DNA of 15,415 nucleotides, taken from NCBI GenBank assembly GCA_964562575.1, contig CAZLTY010000098.1, positions 1 through 15,415 on the forward strand, given 5' to 3'. How positions within the stretch are numbered: the first letter of the stretch is position 1; each line of letters starts with the position of its first letter. The stretch comes from SG8-4 sp964562575 (GTDB lineage: Bacteria > Planctomycetota > Phycisphaerae > Sedimentisphaerales > Anaerobacaceae). The translations under genes and the position numbers were made by a program. The notes beneath the pieces were generated by a model. It was not told the origin of the DNA. It was given only the letters and a program-made list of their open reading frames with translations, and did not search any database. Below, one piece after another: positions 7,574 to 13,817 of the stretch.

Positions 7574-8860
7574 ATGCCTGACAAGAAACAATCGCAGGAC
7601 AAATCCGGTCAAGCACTGACACGCCGGCAGTTTATTCACGGGGCGAGCGCCGCGGCAGTAACAATGGCCGGTGTATCCGCAGGTAGAGTCCGCGGCGCCA
7701 ACGAGCGTCTCGGCGTGGGCTTCATAGGCTGTGGCGGTCGGTCCAATGCTCATTTCAAGACCGTGCATTATCTCAAGACCAGTGGCGCAAACGTGGACAT
7801 CGTCGCCGCATGTGACACTTACAGACCCCGGCTGCAGGAGAAGGTCAAAGGCTACCAGGCCAAAGCGTATGCCGATCATCGCGAACTGCTGGACGATCCG
7901 AACGTCGACGTCGTCTGTATCGCAACTCCCGACCATCATCACGGCTATCAGGCCATCGACGCGGTCCGCGCGGGCAAGGACGTTTACTGTGAAAAGCCCG
8001 TGACACACTGGCGTCAGTTCGAGCTGACCAAGCGTCTGGCCGCCGAGGTAAAGAAAAGCGGCCGGGTCTTCCAGCTCGGCACACAAGGCATGCAGGACTC
8101 GGCATGGTGGCAGATGAGAAAACTGATCCAGGACGGTCTGATCGGCCAACCGGTCCACGCCGAGTGCGGATACTTCCGGGTCGGTGACTGGGGCGAACGA
8201 GGGATGCGGATCGACGACCCGAACGCCAAGCCGGGTCCCGATCTCAACTGGGAAGGCTTCTTGGGTGATACGCCCAAGCGTCCCTTTGACATCAGCCGGT
8301 ACTTTCGTTGGCGGATGTACGAGGACTACGCGGGCGGACCTTCAACCGACTTGTTCCCACATAGTCTGACGCCGGTGCTCTTTATGCTGGGTGTCAAAAT
8401 GCCGAGCACGGTAGTTGCGACCGGCGGCAAACTACGCTACCAGGAGCGCGAGATACCCGATACGTACAATATGCTCATCGACTATCCCGAGAACATCACA
8501 GTCGCCGTACTCGGAACGCAGGCGAACGACTACCCGGCCACGGGCGCCCGCGGTTCGGGCCAGCGAATACCTGTCATCCGCGGGTGGGAAGGAACGCTGA
8601 CCGTCGAAAACAATGAGATCGTCTTTATTCCGGCACAGGGCTCGAAGAAAAAGCCTCAGCGTCTTGCCATCAAGCACGGAGAAGATTTCGTCGAGTACTG
8701 GAGCAGCTTCCTCGATTGCTGCCGCAGACGTCAGCCGAACACACAAAGTCCGATGGACCTTGCATACCGTGTGCAAACCACTGTGCAGATGGGAATGCTC
8801 GGCCTCCAGGATGGAAAGGTCGCCCGGTTTGATCCGGTCAAAGAAGAGATCCTTCTGTAG
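7574..8860 (+). CDS. Tat-exported Gfo/Idh/MocA-family oxidoreductase
   Basis: A 428-residue NAD(P)-dependent oxidoreductase of the Gfo/Idh/MocA family, acting on sugars or sugar-like substrates. The N-terminus carries a twin-arginine signal ('TRRQFIHG', Arg17-Arg18), so a folded, cofactor-loaded enzyme is probably exported. The Rossmann fold begins at 'VGFIGCGGRSNAH' (48-60), the acidic strand end 'ACD' is at 79-81, and the family motif 'CEKPVTH' (139-145) holds the usual catalytic Lys141. The C-terminal substrate domain includes 'GGPSTDLFPHS' with a His at 263 in the place of the family's conserved D...H motif. GAGGAGAAGG at 7562-7571 lies just before the ATG. It is preceded by DUF6807 (98 bp) and followed by a DUF1080 fragment, a context that fits oxidation of glycosides to 3-keto sugars; this is inference. 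Confidence 0.9.
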   Translation: MPDKKQSQDKSGQALTRRQFIHGASAAAVTMAGVSAGRVRGANERLGVGFIGCGGRSNAHFKTVHYLKTSGANVDIVAACDTYRPRLQEKVKGYQAKAYADHRELLDDPNVDVVCIATPDHHHGYQAIDAVRAGKDVYCEKPVTHWRQFELTKRLAAEVKKSGRVFQLGTQGMQDSAWWQMRKLIQDGLIGQPVHAECGYFRVGDWGERGMRIDDPNAKPGPDLNWEGFLGDTPKRPFDISRYFRWRMYEDYAGGPSTDLFPHSLTPVLFMLGVKMPSTVVATGGKLRYQEREIPDTYNMLIDYPENITVAVLGTQANDYPATGARGSGQRIPVIRGWEGTLTVENNEIVFIPAQGSKKKPQRLAIKHGEDFVEYWSSFLDCCRRRQPNTQSPMDLAYRVQTTVQMGMLGLQDGKVARFDPVKEEILL

Positions 8861-8909
8861 GCAGAAACCGCGGCGTGCCATACGCAGAGTATTGATCTAA
8901 CTGGAAGTG

Positions 8910-8915
8910 AAGGAG
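8910..8915 (+). promoter_or_regulatory. Shine-Dalgarno AAGGAG in front of the 52-codon DUF1080-like ORF
   Basis: AAGGAG ends 6 nt before ATG 8922, ideal spacing. A complete initiation site in front of what is otherwise only a domain tail suggests the ORF is translated. Confidence 0.55.
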
Positions 8916-8921
8916 TAAACG

Positions 8922-9080
8922 ATGAAGACAACATCCACATCGCATAAGAAAAAGGCCAAATACAGTCCGCACAATCCTCCCGACAAAGGACATATCCGCT
9001 TGCAGGACCACGGCAATCCGATCCGTTTCCGCAATATCTGGGTACGCGAACTGCCGGAAGAACCATACCTGATAAAGTAG
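8922..9080 (+). CDS. 52-residue protein matching only the C-terminal end of a DUF1080 domain
   Basis: This short ORF encodes a basic 52-residue protein. Residues 7-43 closely resemble the last strands of the DUF1080 (3-keto-disaccharide hydrolase, concanavalin-like) fold: 'HKKKAKYSPH', then 'IRLQDHGNPIRFRNIWVREL'. Full DUF1080 domains run to about 200 residues or more, so about four fifths is absent and the upstream 61 bp do not encode it. No signal peptide is visible. A start codon with a strong ribosome binding site and a proper stop are present. One reading is an internal deletion that fused the first few codons ('MKTT' is a common signal-peptide beginning) to the tail of a former full-length gene; another is a deliberately retained small protein. 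Catalysis is very unlikely. The Gfo/Idh/MocA gene just upstream is the typical partner of DUF1080 enzymes. Confidence 0.7.
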   Translation: MKTTSTSHKKKAKYSPHNPPDKGHIRLQDHGNPIRFRNIWVRELPEEPYLIK

Positions 9081-9125
9081 GCTGTATCAGGCACAGAACA
9101 GATTGTCTATAAGGAGCGTTCAACA

Positions 9126-10202
9126 ATGGTCGAAATAAGAAGCATATTGGCCGAAGCGGTCACGAGGGAAGCCAGCGACGTTCACATCAATGTTGGAATG
9201 CAGCCCGTAATCCGGGTGAACACCGAACTGATGGAGATGGATTTTCCGATCATCAGCAATGATGACGCAAGAGATATCGTTCTCTCGCTGGTGGGCCAGG
9301 AGAAGTTCGACAGGTTCGAGCAGGCGAGAGACTTTGATTTCTCGACAAGCATCACCAACCCCGACCAGCGGTTCCGTGTTAATGCTCACTATCAGCGCGA
9401 CACAATAGCAATTGCCTTTAGACTGATTTCCGACCGCATCCCGTCAATTGACAAGCTGCATCTTCCGGAGAAGGTCAGGGATTTTGCCGATCTGCCGAGT
9501 GGATTGGTCCTGGTTACCGGCCACACCGGCGCCGGCAAGAGCACGACCCTCGCTTCGATTATGGGGCTGATAAATGCGAAGTACAGGAAGCGCGTGATAA
9601 CAATCGAAGATCCCATCGAGTATTGGCTGCTGAATGACAAGTGCATGATCGAACAGCGCGAGGTCGGCTCGGACTGTCCGGATTTCGCGACGGGGCTCAG
9701 ACATATTCTTCGTCAGGACCCGGATATCATCATGGTCGGTGAAATGCGAGACCTCGAAACAACAGGTTTCGCACTCACCGCCGCCGAGACAGGACACCTC
9801 GTCTTCAGCACGCTGCACACGACAAATACGTCGCAATCAGTGGAACGTATTATAGACATCTACCCGGCCAGCCAGCAGACTCAGGCCCGAACGATGCTGG
9901 CCAATGCTCTGCAGGCTGTCGTCTCGCAGACCTTGTTCAGACGCACAGATGAGCCGGGCATGGTTCCCAGTACAGAGATAATGATCTGCACAGCAGCGGT
10001 GAGAAACTGCATCCGCGAGAACAGAATCTACGAGATACCGAACATTATCGAGACATCCCGACGCCATGGAATGCACACGATGGACAGCAGCACAGCCCAG
10101 TTGTGCCTTGACGGCTATATCGACAAGGAGGAGGCGATTCTGCGGTCGAACAATCGCTCGAAGATGGAGAAGTCGCTGGAGCATGCGCGAATACTCACTT
10201 GA
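9126..10202 (+). CDS. pilT: PilT-type type IV pilus retraction ATPase
   Basis: A 358-residue hexameric secretion/retraction ATPase of the PilT/PilU family, acting on the cytoplasmic side of the pilus machine. All motifs are intact: N-terminal PAS-like region with 'SDVHINVG' (18-24), Walker A 'GHTGAGKST' (132-140), Asp box 'ITIEDPIEY' (158-166), Walker B 'DPDIIMVGEMRD' (198-209), His box 'TGHLVFSTLHT' (222-232) and the 'AVRNCIRE' (291-298) version of the PilT-specific AIRNLIRE motif. That last motif and the length favour PilT over the assembly ATPase PilB. AAGGAG at 9111-9116 precedes the ATG. No pilC, pilB or pilM-Q gene is present; only the pseudopilin 4.4 kb upstream is related. Its stop codon lies within the end of the convergent arylsulfatase gene. 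Confidence 0.92.
   Translation: MVEIRSILAEAVTREASDVHINVGMQPVIRVNTELMEMDFPIISNDDARDIVLSLVGQEKFDRFEQARDFDFSTSITNPDQRFRVNAHYQRDTIAIAFRLISDRIPSIDKLHLPEKVRDFADLPSGLVLVTGHTGAGKSTTLASIMGLINAKYRKRVITIEDPIEYWLLNDKCMIEQREVGSDCPDFATGLRHILRQDPDIIMVGEMRDLETTGFALTAAETGHLVFSTLHTTNTSQSVERIIDIYPASQQTQARTMLANALQAVVSQTLFRRTDEPGMVPSTEIMICTAAVRNCIRENRIYEIPNIIETSRRHGMHTMDSSTAQLCLDGYIDKEEAILRSNNRSKMEKSLEHARILT
10195..10202. other. 8-bp tail-to-tail overlap of pilT and the arylsulfatase gene
   Basis: The + strand TGA of pilT (10200-10202) and the - strand TGA of the sulfatase (complement of 10195-10197) lie within 8 bp. There is no room for a terminator between the convergent genes, so each transcript must run into the other gene unless stopped inside it. 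Confidence 0.85.
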
Positions 10203-11619
10203 TATTCTCGAAAAATGCAATCAGTTTCTTCTTGAGACGCCGGTATTCCTCGGGGCACTTCTCTCTGAGGTCCTCGGATTCATCGATATCCTCTTTCAGA
10301 TCGTAGAGTTGAAGCTCGGCGTCATCGAGCCGCTGCGCCAACTGTCGCCATCGCCCCCTCGTACTCTCGACCTGACCGACGAGCTTCCACCTGTCTCTTC
10401 GCACAGCTACTTTGCCGACCAGTTCCCAGAAAACGATGCGTTCAGACAAAGGTTCCGTGCAGCCCGACAATATGTGCTCAATCAGACTCACACCGTGCAC
10501 GGGATTGGTGCCGTTCGCACGGGGAACATCCAGACCGGCTGCTTCCAGAACGGTCGAAAAAATGTCAAAATGCATGGCAAGCTCATTTGAGACAACGCCT
10601 TCGGGAAACTTGCCCTTCCACCGCATCACACAAGGCACCCTGATCCCGCCCACGTATGTCCCGCCTTTTCCCCCGCGCAAAGGCCCGTTGTTGCCCGGAT
10701 AGTCGGCCTTGGTCTCGGCAGTCTCCAGGCACGCGCCGTTGTCGCTGAAGTAGATTACCAGAGTATCTTCTTGTAGTCCGAGCTCTTCGAGCAGATTGAG
10801 CAACCGGCCGACACTGTGGTCCATGTGTCCGAGAACGGCATTGTAATCTCGCCGAGGTTGATCGACACCCTTCTCGGCATATCGCTCAAGCCAATTCTTC
10901 CTGCCCGAAGGCCTGGGCTGCTCGGCGCGCCAGAGAGGTCCGTGCACGGCATTATAGGGAACATAACAAAAAAACGGCTTCTTCTTAACCGCACAGTCCC
11001 GGATGAATGACAGAGCTCTCTCCGTGAAGTAGTCGGTCAGATGAAGATCCTCGCTATATGGTTGGCTGTTGTGCATGAGTGTCTGTGCCCCAGAAGGTCT
11101 GTAAGGGTGGGCCCCGCCCAGAAAACCATAGAATTCATCAAAGCCACGATCGTTCGGCGTATCGGGTCTCCTGTAGCCCAAGTGCCACTTTCCGAATATA
11201 CCCGTTCTATAGCCAGCTCTCTTGAGAAGCTGAGGCAGAATCACAACATCGTCGCGTATCCGCCTTTCGTTTTCATCGCTTTTTGAGGGTCCTCTCCACA
11301 TGCCGTTTTCCATCGAATACTGCCCGGTCAAGAATGAAGACCTGGTCGGAGCACAGAGCGGATTCACATAGAATTGCTCGAAGCGGATACCGGTTCGTGC
11401 GATTTCATCCATCACCGGCGTCTCGACATTTGTNNNNNNNNNNCAGCTCGCATCCCCCCACCCCTGATCGTCGGAAACGATCAACAGAATATTTGGCTTC
11501 CTGGCCGGGGCCTTTTCCGCTCGACGTCCTGCTGCGTCCGAGCGGCATACTCCCGGCAGGCCAGCGAGGGCCGTACCGAGGCCCAGAAGAAAACTACGCC
11601 GGTCGACGACTGTTTTCAT
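10195..11619 (-). CDS. Tat-exported arylsulfatase (S1 family), with a 10-N assembly gap
   Basis: A 474-residue arylsulfatase-A-like enzyme predicted to release sulfate from a glycan or aryl ester after export. The N-terminus has a twin-arginine signal, 'DRRSFLLG' at 6-13. Catalytic features are 'VSDDQGWGD' (Asp50-Asp51 metal ligands), the formylglycine signature C-A-P-T-R from Cys89, GKWH at 143-146, SDNG at 292-295 and 'GGKGGTYVGGIRVP' around 316-329. Four residues (59-62) are unknown because of ten N bases, but the frame is kept and the spacing to 'ETP' fits the family. I place the start at the ATG ending at 11619, directly before the Tat signal, with a purine-rich AGAGAGAA upstream; the frame stays open to 11790, but that would add an unrelated Arg-rich leader. 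It follows GH127 after 116 bp and is probably the last gene of that operon. Confidence 0.9.
   Translation of the reverse strand: MKTVVDRRSFLLGLGTALAGLPGVCRSDAAGRRAEKAPARKPNILLIVSDDQGWGDASXXXXTNVETPVMDEIARTGIRFEQFYVNPLCAPTRSSFLTGQYSMENGMWRGPSKSDENERRIRDDVVILPQLLKRAGYRTGIFGKWHLGYRRPDTPNDRGFDEFYGFLGGAHPYRPSGAQTLMHNSQPYSEDLHLTDYFTERALSFIRDCAVKKKPFFCYVPYNAVHGPLWRAEQPRPSGRKNWLERYAEKGVDQPRRDYNAVLGHMDHSVGRLLNLLEELGLQEDTLVIYFSDNGACLETAETKADYPGNNGPLRGGKGGTYVGGIRVPCVMRWKGKFPEGVVSNELAMHFDIFSTVLEAAGLDVPRANGTNPVHGVSLIEHILSGCTEPLSERIVFWELVGKVAVRRDRWKLVGQVESTRGRWRQLAQRLDDAELQLYDLKEDIDESEDLREKCPEEYRRLKKKLIAFFENIK
11434..11443. other. Assembly gap of ten N bases
   Basis: Ten undetermined bases interrupt the arylsulfatase gene just after the metal-binding motif. 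Reading through them preserves the frame, and the segment has about the length expected in the family, so the gap size is probably close to correct. Confidence 0.95.
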
Positions 11620-11656
11620 TTGCTTTTCTCTCTCTGATCCTGACGCCGGGTGCATG

Positions 11657-11668
11657 TTGTCACGACAA
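11657..11668. promoter_or_regulatory. Short inverted repeat TTGTC-AC-GACAA upstream of the arylsulfatase
   Basis: Perfect 5-bp arms with a 2-bp centre lie 38-49 bp before the sulfatase start in the 116-bp gap after GH127. It could be an operator or RNA hairpin, but a repeat this short can arise by chance, and I saw no convincing promoter beside it. Confidence 0.2.
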
Positions 11669-11735
11669 TCCTTGGCTGGCGGCCTGCGGGTTTTTCGTAA
11701 TCTGATAGAAACACATCTCCTCTGCCATCCGGCCG

Positions 11736-13817
11736 CTACCATCTTACGGGCAGCCACACTGCCATCTTCGGTTCTTCGCGATTGTTCCACGCGTAGTACG
11801 GGATCATGCGAACATCGACGTGCCGCCCCTGAACATCACTCACATGGCGGTACCGGCCGATATCTCCCCTGGCTTGTCTTTCGATGACAAGGGCCTCGGT
11901 CTTGAGCACGGTTACGCCGCCGAGCAGATTACCCTCGTGCTGAACTTCCCATCTGGCATCGGCGGGCAGGCAGATATCTTCAAATCGCACCCCTTCCGGA
12001 ACGTCGACCGATTCGAGGCAATAAACGATCGGGCCACGCATGATCGCGACCTGATTGCGGGTCTGCTCGATTCGCGGGTCTGCGACAATCATCCTGACCG
12101 GCATGGGTAACTCCAGTTCAATTGCGTCACCCGCAACCCACCTTCGCTCGATGACTGCGTAAGATCCGCTCTTGCAGTGGCCCTCGGCGGCCCTTCCCTT
12201 GACAGTCAGCTTCGCATTCTCAGCCCACCCGGGAATTCTCAGCAGAATGCGGAACGCTCCACCGGATTCGACGGCGTTTACGGTAATGCGCACCTTGCCG
12301 GCCCATGGATAATCGGTTTGCTGTGTGAGTTTCAATTTCCGACCGCCAGCCAAGGCACCGTCGAAAATGTTTTCGCCGTAATGGTGAATCCACAGACAGT
12401 CTTCGTCGACGCTGTACAGGTAGTTGTGCCACGAGGCAACAGTCCGCATCAGATTCGTCGGGCAGCAGATCATTCTCCTCCCCGGGTACGCCCGTTTGTG
12501 CGTATCGTTGCTGCGCAACACGTGCTCTGCGCCATGCCAGCGGAGTGGGTTGGTGTACGACCAGCCTTCGCCGTCAACCTCGATTCCCGACAGGATCGAA
12601 TTGTAAAGCGTTCGCTCCATAATGTCAGCAAAACGGGCCTCGCCCGTGATTGCCAGCATGCGCCAGTTCCACATCAGGTTGCCGATCTGCCCGCACGTTT
12701 CGTTGTAAGCAGTATCGTTAGGCAGTTCATAAGGGGCACTGATCCCCTCGTGGATCGAGTCACCCACGATGGCGCTGAGCTTGCCTGGCTCGAAGCTCCT
12801 TGTCGGGTGGGACTTATGCTCGGGGCTTACCCCGCCGGTGACATACATCTTCTTAGTCACCAGGTCGCTCCAGAGGCGTTCGAGAGCGGTAAGAAGCGTC
12901 TCGTCGCCAGTTTCCATGTAGGCATCGGCGGCGCCGGCATAAAGATAGGTGAAGAATACTGCGTGGCCCACCACCTCGGTTTCCTTGCGGAGCGGACGCC
13001 AGTTCTGGTTGAGATCGCTGCCGTTGGTCAGCGGCCCGCCCCAGGCGTTGCGCCTGCCGTTTCCATACCGGCTGCCGCGCCAATCGATGAAGAAATTCGC
13101 CAAATCGAGGTACTTCTTCCGGCCCGTCGTGCGATACAGCTCGACTGCCCCCATGATTATCGACGGGTTGCGGGGAAACTCGGCCAGCTTCGGATCGCCT
13201 CCTTTGAACGTCTCGTAAACGTAGTCGGCGGTCTTACAGGCGACTTCAAGCAGCGCAGTGTTACCCGTAAGACGATGATGAATACAGGCGGCGGTGAGCA
13301 GATGCCCCATAGTGTAAAGTTCATGATGATGAGCATCCTGAAACCTCGGCCAGCCGCGGGCTGTGGTTTGTGAGGCGATATAGCCATCCGGCTGCTGCGC
13401 CTTGGCGATCACCTCAACGATCCGGTCGATCCGGTCGCCAAGCTCTTCATCGCCTGTAACAGCGTGAATATAGCACGCACTTTCGAGCCACTTGTAGACC
13501 CAGGCATCCTGCCAATGTGTTCCGGCGAACGGCCCGGCCTCAATACCGGCGGCGATCCTCAGATTCTGTATGGCGTGGCCCTTCTCGGGATCCGACGCCA
13601 ACTCCCATAGCTTCGGCAGCGTGACATCGCGTGTCTGTGCAAACCGCTCGGCCCAGAATCCCCCGGTCCAGCGAACGTCTTTCAAGTCGACACCCTTGAG
13701 TTTGGCCTGCGGGCTGTCCTGGTTCTTTATAACTCCGTAGTCGCGACTCTTCGCCTGAGCAAAAGACATTGCGCACACAATCATGAGCATTGCTGCACTC
13801 TTTGATGTCTTCGTCAT
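11736..13817 (-). CDS. GH127-type beta-L-arabinofuranosidase, secreted
   Basis: A 693-residue glycoside hydrolase of the GH127 type (GH146 is a related alternative), predicted to remove beta-L-arabinofuranose from the non-reducing end of glycans. A signal peptide covers about residues 1-22. The (alpha/alpha) barrel starts near 'DVRWTGGFW' (47-55), and beta-sandwich domains follow from about residue 470. Catalytic and zinc residues align with Bifidobacterium HypBA1: Glu357 (acid/base position, E322), Glu373 and Cys375 in 'NETCG' (E338, C340) and Cys451-Cys452 in 'CCPTN' (nucleophile C417 and C418). The 357-373 spacing of 16 equals that in HypBA1. The ATG overlaps the stop of the upstream sulfatase as ATGA, with AGGAG 7 nt before it (13825-13829), so translation is probably coupled. 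Sulfatase partners suggest a sulfated or sulfate-decorated arabinose-containing substrate. Confidence 0.9.
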   Translation of the reverse strand: MTKTSKSAAMLMIVCAMSFAQAKSRDYGVIKNQDSPQAKLKGVDLKDVRWTGGFWAERFAQTRDVTLPKLWELASDPEKGHAIQNLRIAAGIEAGPFAGTHWQDAWVYKWLESACYIHAVTGDEELGDRIDRIVEVIAKAQQPDGYIASQTTARGWPRFQDAHHHELYTMGHLLTAACIHHRLTGNTALLEVACKTADYVYETFKGGDPKLAEFPRNPSIIMGAVELYRTTGRKKYLDLANFFIDWRGSRYGNGRRNAWGGPLTNGSDLNQNWRPLRKETEVVGHAVFFTYLYAGAADAYMETGDETLLTALERLWSDLVTKKMYVTGGVSPEHKSHPTRSFEPGKLSAIVGDSIHEGISAPYELPNDTAYNETCGQIGNLMWNWRMLAITGEARFADIMERTLYNSILSGIEVDGEGWSYTNPLRWHGAEHVLRSNDTHKRAYPGRRMICCPTNLMRTVASWHNYLYSVDEDCLWIHHYGENIFDGALAGGRKLKLTQQTDYPWAGKVRITVNAVESGGAFRILLRIPGWAENAKLTVKGRAAEGHCKSGSYAVIERRWVAGDAIELELPMPVRMIVADPRIEQTRNQVAIMRGPIVYCLESVDVPEGVRFEDICLPADARWEVQHEGNLLGGVTVLKTEALVIERQARGDIGRYRHVSDVQGRHVDVRMIPYYAWNNREEPKMAVWLPVRW

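Noticed and set aside
11620..11790. Upstream extension of the arylsulfatase to a start at 11790
   Set aside because: It would add 57 Arg-rich residues ahead of a clear twin-arginine signal and overlap the GH127 3' end; the start at 11619 fits the signal peptide.
12177..13373. 398-codon open frame on the + strand
   Set aside because: Antisense to the GH127 gene, whose zinc and catalytic residues are all intact; no ribosome binding site or domain in the + frame.
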